A DNA stretch of 64,000 nt from an uncultured Prevotellaceae bacterium (GCA_902784755.1 CACZVX010000001.1:33547-97546), one strand, 5' to 3'; counted from the stretch's first letter, positions 9,196 through 18,806 are shown. The notes: generated by a model not told the origin, from the letters alone. Translations and numbers: made by a program.

Positions 9196-10599
9196 ATGAT
9201 AACTATGACCGTTAAAGGAAAAATTTGGCCGCTTATAAGGATTTTTGCCTTGTTTGTTGTCCTGTTAAGTATGTCCCCCTGCATTATTCTTGCCCGTAAT
9301 TATATGATGAGGGTTTCACTGTTTGACAAACAAGGTTGTGGCTATTCCCTTGAAATGCCCGAGGCTTTCCTCTCACAACGGGCTATCGAACGACGGATAC
9401 GGCAGCGTCTCCAACTAGATTCTACGGATCTTCCTCTTTCGAAATTGTATCTTGATAAAATAGCAGCTCGAGGTGTCAGGATAGTATCCCAAAGCAAATG
9501 GAACAATTCCGTATTGGTCTTTGGTGATAGTCTTGCTCTTTTGAAATCACTAGGTGATTTGTCATTTGTTCGTAATATCGAGTTGGTTTATATTGAACCA
9601 GATTCGCTGAAAGAATTTGAATGTCCGCGTAGGACTGTCGCATTTCCTGAATTGGACGGTACTGATGATGCAACAGCTCTACAATTGCATCAAATACATC
9701 TTGACCAACTTCATCAGGCAGGCTTTCGGGGAAAAGGTATGATGGTTGCTGTACTTGATGGGGGATTCCAATATGCTGATCATATCCCTGCTCTGAAGCG
9801 AATAAATAAAATAGGTGAACGTGACTTCGTCTTTCCTCCGTCACATAACATCTATCGCGAACACAGTCATGGCATGAAAGTTCTTTCGGTAATGGCTGTC
9901 AATGAAAAGAATCTGTTTGAGGGTTCTGCTCCTGAAGCAGATTATTGGTTATTGAGATGTGAGCAGACACAGACTGAGAGTCGCTCAGAAGAAGACTTTT
10001 GGGCAGCTGCAGCTGAATTTGCCGATAGTGTGGGTGTTGATGTCATCAATTCCTCATTAGGATATTCTGAATACGATGATGACGAGCAGAAATACCCTTA
10101 TCGCCAATTGGACGGGCATTCTATGATGATTTCGCGTATGGCTTCGATGTTGGCACAGAAAGGTATTGTATTGGTATGTAGTGCGGGTAATTCTGGTGAT
10201 GATTCGTGGAAGAAGATAACAATACCAGCTGATGCTGAGGACGTTCTGACTGTTGGAGCAGTTACAAGTGATGGCATTAATACCGTATTTAGTAGTGTCG
10301 GGCCGACAGCAGATGGTCGTGTAAAGCCGGATGTGATGGCATTGGGTGGCTATTGTAGCGTTATTAATGCGGACGGTGAGATTGCACAGCAGAATGGAAC
10401 TTCGTTTGCATCTCCTTTGATAGCTGGAGCTGTTGCTTGTTTGTGGCAAGCTCTTCCGGATAAAACGGCATGTGAACTTATAGAATTGGTTCGTCAGAGT
10501 GGTGACCGTTATCAGTGGCCCGATAATATCTATGGGTATGGCATTCCTGACTTTGCGAAGATTCTGGAAAAAGAGAAGTCTGTAAATGGGAATAAATAG
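9196..10599 (+). CDS. secreted S8 family serine peptidase (subtilase)
   Basis: A 467-aa subtilisin-like protease with an N-terminal hydrophobic export segment (about residues 10-33). The catalytic triad is visible: Asp188 in VAVLDGGF, His225 in REHSHGMKVLS and Ser403 in NGTSFASPLIAG, with the oxyanion Asn332 in CSAGNSG. Residues 35-150 form a pro-domain-like region. There is no C-terminal type IX sorting domain, so the protein is probably periplasmic or outer-membrane associated and not secreted by T9SS. The ATG at 9205 is an alternative start. The xseA start codon directly follows the stop codon. Confidence 0.9.
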   Translation: MITMTVKGKIWPLIRIFALFVVLLSMSPCIILARNYMMRVSLFDKQGCGYSLEMPEAFLSQRAIERRIRQRLQLDSTDLPLSKLYLDKIAARGVRIVSQSKWNNSVLVFGDSLALLKSLGDLSFVRNIELVYIEPDSLKEFECPRRTVAFPELDGTDDATALQLHQIHLDQLHQAGFRGKGMMVAVLDGGFQYADHIPALKRINKIGERDFVFPPSHNIYREHSHGMKVLSVMAVNEKNLFEGSAPEADYWLLRCEQTQTESRSEEDFWAAAAEFADSVGVDVINSSLGYSEYDDDEQKYPYRQLDGHSMMISRMASMLAQKGIVLVCSAGNSGDDSWKKITIPADAEDVLTVGAVTSDGINTVFSSVGPTADGRVKPDVMALGGYCSVINADGEIAQQNGTSFASPLIAGAVACLWQALPDKTACELIELVRQSGDRYQWPDNIYGYGIPDFAKILEKEKSVNGNK

Positions 10600-11916
10600 A
10601 TGAGGAACACATTGACATTATTTGAACTGAATACATTAGTTCGGGAAACGCTGGCTCTTGAGATGCCCGATGAATACTGGGTGGAAGCGGAGCTTTCCGA
10701 AGCCCGGGAGGTACGTGGTCATTGCTATATGGAACTCATCCAAAAAGAAGAGGGCTCCAATACGCCTGTAGCTAAGGCGTCAGCTAAGTGTTGGGCCAAT
10801 ACTTGGCAGTTGGTAAAGCCTCATTTTATGCGCATTACAGGGCAGCAGATTCATGCAGGCATGAAGGTCATGCTGAAAGTTTTTGCACAATTTCATGAAA
10901 GCTATGGCTTTTCTTGGATAGTCACTGATATCGACCCCACTTACACGATGGGTGACATGGCCCGAAAGCGTCAGGAGATTATTCGTCTGTTGAAAGAAGA
11001 AGGTGTCTTCGAACTTCAAAAAGAACTTCAACTTCCAATGTTTTGTCAGCGAGTGGCTGTTATTTCTAGTGCAAATGCTGCTGGATACGGTGATTTTGTA
11101 AATCAGTTGGAGAACAATGAATACGATTTTCGCTTCCATACACAACTTTTTCCTGCTACTATGCAAGGTGAAGGGGTGGAGCAAAGTGTTATTTTAGCAT
11201 TGGAAAAGATTTATAAAATGCATCTAGGCTTTAAGAATAATGAAAAGTTCGATTGCGTGGTTATTATCCGTGGCGGTGGTGCTACCAGCGACCTTTCAGG
11301 CTTTGATACATTAGCTTTAGCAGAAAATGTTGCTAATTTCCCCATTCCTATCATCACAGGTATCGGTCATGAGCGGGATGAGAGTGTGCTGGATATGGTA
11401 AGCCATACACGAGTGAAGACACCGACTGCAGCAGCAGCTTTTCTTATCAATCATTTGAAAGTTGTACTTGACCTCATTGAAGATGCAGAACAGCGTATAT
11501 CATCGAAAGTCAGGCAGCAGATGGATGTACAAAAAATACAGCTTTTGCATTATTCACAGCAAATTCCCTCACTTTTCTCACTGGTCAAAACCCGGCAGGA
11601 AGCGTGTATCGATAGGCTTCAAAACAATCTTTTGCTATCCATTAGTAGTCGATTGCAAGAGGAGCATCATTTGTTAGACATTGTCTCCCATAACATACAA
11701 CCTGTTTTGGAACGTAAAATTCTTCATGAGTGCCATCTGCTAGAGTTGTTGAAAGAGAAAGTGGAGGCACTGAATCCTGAATTATTACTTCAAAAGGGAT
11801 ATAGCATTACATTTGCCAATGGCAAGGTCGTGAAGGATGGTTCACTCCTGAAGACTGGAGATGAACTGGAGACGCGTTTAGCAAAAGGTACCGTCCGTTC
11901 AATAGTTAGACAATAA
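10600..11916 (+). CDS. xseA: exodeoxyribonuclease VII large subunit
   Basis: Large subunit of exonuclease VII, which degrades single-stranded DNA to short acid-soluble oligonucleotides in the cytoplasm. 438 aa. An N-terminal OB-fold (about 1-110) contains the WVEAELSEAREVRGHCYMELIQ core. The exonuclease domain follows, with VAVISSANAAGYGDFVNQL, VVIIRGGGATSDLSGFD, GIGHERDESVLDMVSHTRVKTPTAAA and a C-terminal GYSITFANGKVV segment, all XseA hallmarks. It starts immediately after the subtilase stop with no gap, and xseB follows 11 bp later. Confidence 0.97.
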   Translation: MRNTLTLFELNTLVRETLALEMPDEYWVEAELSEAREVRGHCYMELIQKEEGSNTPVAKASAKCWANTWQLVKPHFMRITGQQIHAGMKVMLKVFAQFHESYGFSWIVTDIDPTYTMGDMARKRQEIIRLLKEEGVFELQKELQLPMFCQRVAVISSANAAGYGDFVNQLENNEYDFRFHTQLFPATMQGEGVEQSVILALEKIYKMHLGFKNNEKFDCVVIIRGGGATSDLSGFDTLALAENVANFPIPIITGIGHERDESVLDMVSHTRVKTPTAAAAFLINHLKVVLDLIEDAEQRISSKVRQQMDVQKIQLLHYSQQIPSLFSLVKTRQEACIDRLQNNLLLSISSRLQEEHHLLDIVSHNIQPVLERKILHECHLLELLKEKVEALNPELLLQKGYSITFANGKVVKDGSLLKTGDELETRLAKGTVRSIVRQ

Positions 11917-11927
11917 AATTTAACAAT

Positions 11928-12110
11928 ATGAAATACGAAGAAGCAATGCGCCAACTACAGGAAATTGTGCGCAAAATGGAAAATGACGAACTGGATATTG
12001 ACCAGATGTCCGAGCAATTGAAGCATGCTCAGGAACTTATCAAATTGTGTCGTGATAAGTTAACCAAAACAGACGAGGAAATTCAAAAGCTTCTCAAAGA
12101 GGGGAAATAA
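11928..12110 (+). CDS. xseB: exodeoxyribonuclease VII small subunit
   Basis: A 60-aa partner of XseA. The family pattern is clear: MKYEEAMRQLQEIVRKMENDELDIDQMSEQLKHAQELIKLC, a helical hairpin in which several copies bind one large subunit. It lies 11 bp after xseA and is followed by a strong terminator. Confidence 0.97.
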   Translation: MKYEEAMRQLQEIVRKMENDELDIDQMSEQLKHAQELIKLCRDKLTKTDEEIQKLLKEGK

Positions 12111-12132
12111 AAGATTTTCATCAAAAAACTAT

Positions 12133-12162
12133 AAAGCCTCCTGCAAATCTTCAGGAGGCTTT
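12133..12162. terminator. terminator between xseB and the convergent lipoprotein gene
   Basis: An 11-bp stem AAAGCCTCCTG / CAGGAGGCTTT with a short loop, followed by TATTGTTT on the + strand. It lies between converging genes and probably ends xseB transcription. Confidence 0.85.
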
Positions 12163-12184
12163 ATTGTTTCTGTTTGTCAAGAGA

Positions 12185-13000
12185 TTATTCAAAAAGCTGT
12201 GCACGAGATTTCTCAATGTCAGCCTTAAGTTCGGTGAGTTGCTCACGAAGCTTATCAACGGTGAGAGCATCCAGCTTCTCAAGGGGGAGAATCACATTGT
12301 TGAGGTTAGCAAGATCAGGATGGTATTCAGCGAGATCCTGGAAAGACTCACACAGCAAGATTGTGCGATAAGTCATGTCTTCAGCATCCTTGTCAGTGAA
12401 GTTGGCGAGGAACTTGTCCTGATTATTAGCAATCAGATATATCTGCTCAATGATAGAAGATGCAGCAACTTCCCAGTAACGGTTGGCGCGGCCATTCTCC
12501 TCTGCAATTTTATAAGCTTGGCTGTTGAGTTCTGTGTATTCCATCTTTTCTGAATTTTCATCAATGAATTTCAGAGATGGGTCATTGAGTTCAGCAGCCA
12601 ACTTCTTGATGGCTGGAGTATAAACGTCTTTCATGTCATAGAGTTTAGCTACCTCCTTGTCAACCGCATAAACGGCTAAAGCACGATATTTGTAAGACAT
12701 TGTCTCCAATTTTGAGGCTAGCTCCTCAGGATTAAAAAGATATTCTGGCTTGACCTTCTTTTCATCTTGAGAGAGTATGATCTTACCGTCTTGCGTTGTG
12801 GAATAGAAAGAAGACGGCTTCAAGCGGAGCCAGAGCTCGGTAAGACTGTCAAGATGCATATTCATGCCAGCCTTGATCTGCTGTTCTACGAAAACGTCTG
12901 TAGAATCAGTTTCACTGCCATTCTTGGTTTGTTTGTTACCATTGCATCCTGCAAGCACGATTGCTGCTGCAAATGCGATTACTAATGAGATTTTCTTCAT
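12185..13000 (-). CDS. hypothetical lipoprotein (271 aa)
   Basis: A 271-aa predicted lipoprotein with a clear type II signal peptide (MKKISLVIAFAAAIVLAGC; lipobox LAGC). The mature part is mostly helical and acidic, with a C-terminal coiled-coil-like stretch (LREQLTELKADIEKSRAQLFE). No catalytic motif or named family is recognised. It lies 46 bp downstream of the large ABC transporter on the same strand, with no clear promoter between, so it is probably co-expressed and could be an envelope partner of that transporter; this is inference. Confidence 0.8.
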   Translation of the reverse strand: MKKISLVIAFAAAIVLAGCNGNKQTKNGSETDSTDVFVEQQIKAGMNMHLDSLTELWLRLKPSSFYSTTQDGKIILSQDEKKVKPEYLFNPEELASKLETMSYKYRALAVYAVDKEVAKLYDMKDVYTPAIKKLAAELNDPSLKFIDENSEKMEYTELNSQAYKIAEENGRANRYWEVAASSIIEQIYLIANNQDKFLANFTDKDAEDMTYRTILLCESFQDLAEYHPDLANLNNVILPLEKLDALTVDKLREQLTELKADIEKSRAQLFE

Positions 13001-13046
13001 TGTTCAAAAATTTTTGGTTAATACTATAATTTATATCTTTTCTATA

Positions 13047-15944
13047 TTAATTTTTTCTGATGTAACGGCCTAGGAAATCAGTATATATGAGAGTGCCTAA
13101 AACGATAGCCATGATTAACAAAACCGATAAATTAAACCAAAGTGTCTTGATGGGTAAATTCCCCAGCTGTTTGTAAGATGAGTAGAATGGAGCACGTCCG
13201 TCACGAGTGACAGGAGCCAGATAAATTTGTCCCATCCGGGCTACGATTTTGTTTTTAATGACTTCGTAAGGGGCAGGTGCCATGTCGTTGATAACAACGC
13301 TTTCCAACTTAAGGTTATAATGGTCTGTCCGTATCTTGCGATATTTATCTCGACCAATTTCTTTAATACGGTCTGTTACTATTTTATCTGCATCGAGGGT
13401 TGCCTGATTGCTGCGCTTACTAATTATCTTGTCGCATTTCTTCATGTAGGTTTTTAATGATTGGTAATCATAGTTGCCTTGGTAAGGCTCAGCTTCGCAG
13501 AATTGAGTCAGACGTGGCAGTTCAGACTTGATTATTGCCATGTGCTTGGTATCTTGAGGCTTTCCGTTCTCAATCTCGTCATGAAGAGTTTCTAACTGAG
13601 AATCAAGTTCGTAAAGGAATGATGCCTGTGTATATTCGTCCTGATACTGGCGCTGATGATATTTGAAGAGAGGTGCTTCGTATTCGTTGTCAGTGAAAGT
13701 GGTCACGGCCAATGCTTCGAAAGCCCATCTTGAAGGTATCACATCACCGATGAGAGGCACATTGTTAGTTGTGCTCTTGCTGTTGAGGTCACTGAAATCC
13801 ACTACGAGTCCACAGAGCAGAATCTGGGGAATGAGTAAAATTGGAATAGTTATGTAGATTGCCACTACGGTGTTGAGGCATTGCGACAACAGCAGACCGA
13901 TGAGGTTGGCAACAAATGATGTAACAAAAAGGATAAGCCACCATTTCAAGAAGAGGTCATGATAACCCATTATGGCTTGTCCCAAAAGAACAAAAAGGAA
14001 TGTCTGGATGAGTGATACAACGGCCATCAGCACAACCTTCGAAGAGATGTAGCTGCTGTATGACAGGTGGAGGAACTTCTCGCGCTTCAGTAGCGAACGG
14101 TCACGAATAATTTCCTCAGCAGAACCACTCATACCCGTAAATATACTCACGATGACAGCCATAAATAAGAACGAGACAAAGTTCTTATTGTCCATGATCG
14201 TGTAGCCTGATTCTGGAGCATAGCGTGTGAGCCATGAACAGATGATGGCCAATAGTGGTGCCGAAAGCAGTGTGATGAGCAGGTACTGTTTGTTAGTAAT
14301 TTTAGTTTTAACATTGCGCTCCAACTGAATTAGGAATTGGCGTATCTTGTCTGGCTGGTTTTGGTCGGAGTGGGGAATGTCACTGGTGTCAACGTTCTCC
14401 ATCGTTCCACGCTGCTTCAGATACATTTCGTGCCAGTCCTTAGGACTTTTTTTGCGCAAGGAACTTATTTTTCCAGTACTGTCGATAGTTTTTTCGTCAA
14501 TGATATTGAGCAGTAGTTCAGGACTTATATTACCACATAAAGGACAAGTACTTGTCTCGGCATCAGCATAATTGGCTGCTTTCTTGAAATGGGTAATGGC
14601 TTCAATAGGATTTCCGTCAAAGACAGGATAGCCTCCTTTGTCAAGCAGCCAAAGACGACTGAAAAGTTTATAGACACTACTGGATGGCTGATGGATAATC
14701 ACGATGACAAGCCGCCCTTTGTAGGTCTGCTGTTTAAGCAGTCCCATCACGTGTTCTGTGTCAGCAGAAGACAGGCCAGAAGTAGGTTCATCAAGCATCA
14801 AAACAGTTGGCTCTCTGATTAGTTCAAGGGCAATGTTCAGACGCTTACGCTGTCCGCCTGATATGGTCTTGTTAAGCGGTGATCCCACTTTTAAGTCTTT
14901 GATGGATTCCATCTCCAGGCTATTCAGAACTGTTATCACACGCTGCTTGATTTCTTCCTCGCTCATTCCGTCAAAGCAGAGTCGAGCAGTGTAGTAGAGA
15001 TTCTGATACACCGTGAGTTCCTCAACGAGTAAGTCATCTTGTGGCACAAAGCCAATCAGTCTTTGCACAGCTTCATTATGGGTGTCGTGTCCATTGAGGG
15101 TAATACTGCCTTGTTGCGGTTCCAATGTTCCGTTGAGGAGCGAAAGTAGCGTGGTCTTACCTGTGCCACTGCCTCCCATGATAGCAACTAGTTCTCCGCT
15201 GTGAAGGTTGAAACTGAAATTGTGCATACCATTGTCGCTGTTTGGGAACTTGAAGTTGATGTCGCGACCGCAGAAAGATATTGTTTCTTGTTTTTGCGTG
15301 TCCTGATAAACTCGCAACATCGTGGCTCGATAGATTGGGGCACCCTTATGGTTTTTCAGTACGCCACTTCGGTGCCATATTTCAAACTCACCCGCCCTCA
15401 AAGGTATGTCCTCAAGCAGTACTTGGTCATTTCCATAATAGCAAAAGACCATTACGCGATCTTTTTCTAGCCATAATGTGCAAAAGTATCCATCATAACC
15501 AGGATGAGTCTGAATGCGTACGGTTTCTGACGGCTTGCATTCCACGAAATCGCAGAATTGCTGGTATAAGGACTCTTCCGTATTCAGTTGCTTCGCAATT
15601 TTGATAATTAGTTCGTTATTGCGGTTGAAATGATCTGTAGTTTCTCTGTAGAATTCCAAAAGCCGGAGGATAACCGGCATCAAATCCTTTCCTTCAAGTT
15701 TGCTCTTCAATCCTTCACAGACAGGAGTTATGGAGACTTCATCGTCAGCTTCTGACTGCATTTCGTGCAAATCTACGAAGTCTGTGAAAAGGTCGATGTA
15801 AGGTCGTTTGTTTCGGAGTCCTATATCTGCTCCTAAATAGTTATCTATGATTTTGACGCATTTGTCCAAAGGGGATTTGTTCCTTGCGCTGATGAGTGCA
15901 AAGAGATTCAGTAAAGCCGCCAGAACCGCGTCGTTCATAATCAA
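13047..15944 (-). CDS. large ABCG-like ABC transporter with N-terminal TerB-like region
   Basis: A 965-aa fusion of ATPase and membrane domains in one chain. Residues about 1-100 resemble a TerB-like helical domain. Residues about 130-230 form a beta-rich region (possibly FHA-like in role). The ATPase has Walker A GGSGTGKTTLL (near residue 257), the signature SGGQRKRLNIALE and Walker B VLMLDEPTSGLSS (near 360-385). The C-terminal half has about six membrane segments in ABC-2 style, with a large soluble loop before the last one. The ATPase-then-membrane order is that of ABCG exporters. The ATG at 15938 is an alternative start. A TAACTTTG box (complement of 15983-15990) lies 38 bp upstream, without a good -33 element. 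Confidence 0.85.
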   Translation of the reverse strand: MIMNDAVLAALLNLFALISARNKSPLDKCVKIIDNYLGADIGLRNKRPYIDLFTDFVDLHEMQSEADDEVSITPVCEGLKSKLEGKDLMPVILRLLEFYRETTDHFNRNNELIIKIAKQLNTEESLYQQFCDFVECKPSETVRIQTHPGYDGYFCTLWLEKDRVMVFCYYGNDQVLLEDIPLRAGEFEIWHRSGVLKNHKGAPIYRATMLRVYQDTQKQETISFCGRDINFKFPNSDNGMHNFSFNLHSGELVAIMGGSGTGKTTLLSLLNGTLEPQQGSITLNGHDTHNEAVQRLIGFVPQDDLLVEELTVYQNLYYTARLCFDGMSEEEIKQRVITVLNSLEMESIKDLKVGSPLNKTISGGQRKRLNIALELIREPTVLMLDEPTSGLSSADTEHVMGLLKQQTYKGRLVIVIIHQPSSSVYKLFSRLWLLDKGGYPVFDGNPIEAITHFKKAANYADAETSTCPLCGNISPELLLNIIDEKTIDSTGKISSLRKKSPKDWHEMYLKQRGTMENVDTSDIPHSDQNQPDKIRQFLIQLERNVKTKITNKQYLLITLLSAPLLAIICSWLTRYAPESGYTIMDNKNFVSFLFMAVIVSIFTGMSGSAEEIIRDRSLLKREKFLHLSYSSYISSKVVLMAVVSLIQTFLFVLLGQAIMGYHDLFLKWWLILFVTSFVANLIGLLLSQCLNTVVAIYITIPILLIPQILLCGLVVDFSDLNSKSTTNNVPLIGDVIPSRWAFEALAVTTFTDNEYEAPLFKYHQRQYQDEYTQASFLYELDSQLETLHDEIENGKPQDTKHMAIIKSELPRLTQFCEAEPYQGNYDYQSLKTYMKKCDKIISKRSNQATLDADKIVTDRIKEIGRDKYRKIRTDHYNLKLESVVINDMAPAPYEVIKNKIVARMGQIYLAPVTRDGRAPFYSSYKQLGNLPIKTLWFNLSVLLIMAIVLGTLIYTDFLGRYIRKN

Positions 15945-16282
15945 TAGATGTTTAGTAGTTGCACCATGTGCATATATTGTAGCAAAGTTAATACAAATAG
16001 CTGTTTAAAAGGTAATTCTACCAACAATATTTATATTTTTTAACAGTAGAACGCTAGTTGTATTGCTTAAAGTGTTAAATATGCAGATGTCTTTTTTTTT
16101 GATATTCTTTTCATTTTTACTTTATAGTTTTTTTCATCATTTTGACTCATGTTTTAGGTAAGGATCATTTGTGGGATCTGTCAGTAGTTTGTAAATTTCC
16201 ACACAAAAATGTTGCAAATATGCTATGTTTTATATACTTTTGCAATCAGAATTGAATTTCAAAACTAAATATATTAAGCGAA
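15945..16282. other. 338-bp divergent intergenic region
   Basis: An AT-rich region between the divergent ABC transporter and ilvE genes. It holds a -7 box for each direction (complement of 15983-15990 and 16235-16242) and a run of T at about 16090-16098. No gene, RNA or repeat could be supported in it. Confidence 0.6.
16211..16242 (+). promoter_or_regulatory. ilvE promoter
   Basis: GTTG (16211-16214), 20 bp, then TACTTTTG (16235-16242). It fits the Bacteroidetes -33/-7 pattern with one mismatch in the -33 box, and leaves a leader of about 35 nt before the ATG at 16283. Confidence 0.65.
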
Positions 16283-17305
16283 ATGAAAAATATCGATTGG
16301 GCAAGTCTGTCTTTCGGTTACCGTCAGACGGATTACAATGTACGATGCTACTATCGTGATGGTAAATGGGGCGAGATTGAAGTTTGCTCCGATGAGTATC
16401 TGAAACTTCACATGGCTGCTACCTGTCTGCATTATGGACAGGAAGCTTTTGAGGGTCTTAAGGCTTACCGATGCCCTGATGGCAAGGTGCGTGTGTTTCG
16501 TATGGAGGAGAACGCAGCCCGTCTGCAGAGCACTTGCCGTGGAATTCTGATGCCAGAACTTCCAACTGAAATGTTCTGCGAAATGGTGAAGAAGGTTGTT
16601 CGTCTGAATCAAGAGTGGATTCCAACTTATGAAAGTGGAGCAACTCTTTACATTCGTCCGCTGCTCATCGGAACCAGTGCGCAGGTGGGCGTGCATCCTG
16701 CTTCAGAATATTGTTTCCTCATCTTTGTAACTCCTGTAGGCCCTTATTTCAAGGGCGGTTTTGCCACCAATCCTTATGTCATTATCCGTGATCATGACCG
16801 TTCAGCTCCTCTCGGCACTGGTATTTATAAGGTGGGTGGTAACTATGCTGCTTCCCTTTTGGCCAATAAGAAGGCTCACGATCTGGGCTATGCTTGTGAG
16901 TTCTATCTCGATGCCAAGGAAAAGAAATACATCGACGAATGTGGTGCTGCTAACTTCTTTGGCATTAAAGACAATACCTATGTGACGCCAAAGTCAACGA
17001 GTATTCTGCCTTCTATTACTAACAAGAGTCTGATGCAAGTAGCTGAAGACCTGGGCATGAAAGTGGAGCGTCGTCCTATTCCAGAGGAAGAACTTGCTAC
17101 GTTTGAAGAGGCAGGAGCCTGTGGAACAGCTGCCGTGATTTCACCTATTTCTAAGATTGATGATTTGGAGACAGGCAAGAGCTATGTATTCTCTGAGGAT
17201 GGAAAGCCGGGTGAGATGTCGAAGAAACTCTATGACACGTTGCGTGGCATTCAGTATGGAACTATAGAGGACAAGCACGGCTGGACAACAGTAGTTATTG
17301 ACTAA
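16283..17305 (+). CDS. ilvE: branched-chain amino acid aminotransferase
   Basis: A 340-aa fold-type IV PLP enzyme that transfers the amino group between glutamate and leucine, isoleucine or valine. It carries the family features HYGQEAFEGLKAYR, RMEENAARLQ, TLYIRPLLIGT, the PLP-lysine region GTGIYKVGGNYAASL, YIDECGAANFFG and EEAGACGTAAVISPI. Length and order match the type II branched-chain aminotransferases. It has its own promoter and a DUF975 membrane gene 19 bp downstream. Confidence 0.95.
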   Translation: MKNIDWASLSFGYRQTDYNVRCYYRDGKWGEIEVCSDEYLKLHMAATCLHYGQEAFEGLKAYRCPDGKVRVFRMEENAARLQSTCRGILMPELPTEMFCEMVKKVVRLNQEWIPTYESGATLYIRPLLIGTSAQVGVHPASEYCFLIFVTPVGPYFKGGFATNPYVIIRDHDRSAPLGTGIYKVGGNYAASLLANKKAHDLGYACEFYLDAKEKKYIDECGAANFFGIKDNTYVTPKSTSILPSITNKSLMQVAEDLGMKVERRPIPEEELATFEEAGACGTAAVISPISKIDDLETGKSYVFSEDGKPGEMSKKLYDTLRGIQYGTIEDKHGWTTVVID

Positions 17306-17324
17306 ATTAAATAATCACAAGTTT

Positions 17325-17963
17325 ATGGAGAAATCCAGTGTTTACAAAGATCGTGCCCTTGCCTCGCTAAAAGGCAATTGGGACAAAGGCGTTATTGCCA
17401 CTATTATTTATTGCGTAATCGTTCTTGCTGGTAGTTCTACTGTAAGTTTCCCCTTCGGGGAGTATACAGGTTCGGTACTCAGCAGTCTGTGGACTATTCT
17501 CTGCATACCTTTGTTATGGGGATTTGCCGTTTATTTTCTCCGTCTTATCCGTAGGGAAAATACAGATTATGCCCGTCTTTTTGACGGCTATACGGGCAAT
17601 TGGCAGCGTATCTTCACGACCAATTTGCTCATGTATGTTTATATTATCCTTTGGACTTTACTTCTCATAATCCCTGGCATTATCAAGGCCCTCTCTTATA
17701 GTATGACTTGTTATATTTTGAAGGATGACCCTGAGCTTTCTAACAATGCCGCCATTGAGAAGTCGATGGCTATGATGCACGGACATAAAATGGAACTTTT
17801 CCTTTTGGAACTCAGTTTCATCGGCTGGGTAATCCTCAGCATGTTTACTTTTGGTATCGGTATGCTTCTCGTGGAACCCTATTTGCAGACTACGATAGCA
17901 CATTATTATGAGGATCTCAAGAAGGAGTATGAGGGCAAGGTAGAATCTGCCACTGTAGAGTAA
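17325..17963 (+). CDS. DUF975 family membrane protein
   Basis: A 212-aa integral membrane protein. The start is taken at the ATG 17325 (MEKSSVYKDRALASLKGNW), because an upstream TTG at 17298 would overlap ilvE. It has about five hydrophobic segments, a ARLFDGYTGNWQRIFTTNLLMYVYIILWTLLLIIPGIIKALSYSMTCYILKDDPELS region, and AIEKSMAMMHGHKMELFLLELSFIGW, all characteristic of DUF975. The molecular function is unknown. It follows ilvE by 19 bp and is closed by an unusually long hairpin. Confidence 0.85.
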   Translation: MEKSSVYKDRALASLKGNWDKGVIATIIYCVIVLAGSSTVSFPFGEYTGSVLSSLWTILCIPLLWGFAVYFLRLIRRENTDYARLFDGYTGNWQRIFTTNLLMYVYIILWTLLLIIPGIIKALSYSMTCYILKDDPELSNNAAIEKSMAMMHGHKMELFLLELSFIGWVILSMFTFGIGMLLVEPYLQTTIAHYYEDLKKEYEGKVESATVE

Positions 17964-17983
17964 CTCTATCGCAGCAAGGTGTT

Positions 17984-18032
17984 AATATTGAAAAGAGGAA
18001 GAAGCATTTAACTTCTTCCTCTTTTCAATATT
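17984..18032. terminator. long perfect hairpin terminator
   Basis: A perfect 21-bp stem (17984-18004 with 18012-18032) and a 7-nt loop CATTTAA. The stem ends in TTTTC runs in both directions. It lies between the convergent DUF975 and 155-aa genes, so it can terminate both. Confidence 0.85.
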
Positions 18033-18040
18033 TCAAATGT

Positions 18041-18508
18041 CTATTTTATGAAAGCCAGGTTCTGAACGTCTGTGCCATATTTTTCGGCGATGTTTTTCTC
18101 CTGCATTTTAAGGTTCCCGATCTTATAATCGATTTTGGCAATTCCGCCTTCGAGATTGGAGATCTCAGCCACCTCCAGAGACGGTTGGGAGTAAAGACCC
18201 GCCACCATGCCGTAATTCTTGTTCCGGTGAGCCTTGGCTTTTTCTAGTTTCTTGTACATATTGTTCTTTTCCTGTTCCAACTTGGCAATCTTCTCATTGA
18301 TTTCCTTCAGCTGTTTCATGTCAGCGTCGTATGACGAACTGTTCGTGCTGCTCATCATGGCTGTATGACTGTCCGTGCCATGAGTGAAATACGTATCTTG
18401 GTAATAGTCTTCATTCTTGAAGCACCAATATGCCATTACTACTAGTCCTACCAGGAATAAGGATGCCATTGCCTTCTTACTGTTCGCAAAAAATTTATGA
18501 GTCTTCAT
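18041..18508 (-). CDS. small membrane-anchored coiled-coil protein
   Basis: A 155-aa protein with one N-terminal membrane helix (about residues 14-28) after a basic start (MKTHKFFANSKK). A Ser/Thr-rich linker follows, then a heptad-rich segment (MKQLKEINEKIAKLEQEKNNMYKKLEKAKAHRNK, about 68-101). The C-terminal part is also helical. No family is recognised. It is likely anchored in the inner membrane with the coil in the periplasm. It is a single gene with its own promoter about 60 nt upstream. Confidence 0.72.
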   Translation of the reverse strand: MKTHKFFANSKKAMASLFLVGLVVMAYWCFKNEDYYQDTYFTHGTDSHTAMMSSTNSSSYDADMKQLKEINEKIAKLEQEKNNMYKKLEKAKAHRNKNYGMVAGLYSQPSLEVAEISNLEGGIAKIDYKIGNLKMQEKNIAEKYGTDVQNLAFIK

Positions 18509-18572
18509 AATCTTCTATTTTTAATGTTAATACTATGTTTGTTAATTCTGATGTTTTGTCGTTTTGACATTG

Positions 18573-18604
18573 CAAATATAGGATGGGTTACATTACATTC
18601 CAAC
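18573..18604 (-). promoter_or_regulatory. promoter of the 155-aa coiled-coil protein gene
   Basis: On the minus strand: GTTG (complement of 18601-18604), 20 bp, TATATTTG (complement of 18573-18580). The rest of 18509-18806 shows no gene. Confidence 0.65.
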
Positions 18605-18806
18605 TTTTTCCATCTTTTTTCCACTGTTTTATTGCGACAATACCCACTTAGATGTGACAATTTCCCATATACCCCTCAAAATTTGTCGCAAATGCTTTTT
18701 TTTAAGGACGGAATGATGCTTAAAGAAGAATTGACGAAATCCATTTGAGAAGTATTCCGTTTTTCCAGCATAAGCGTTTTATAAGTGCAAAAAAAGTGAC
18801 AGAATG

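Noticed and set aside
18497-18748. 83-codon frame upstream of the helical protein gene
   Set aside because: It covers the promoter of the minus-strand coiled-coil gene and the protein has no convincing features.
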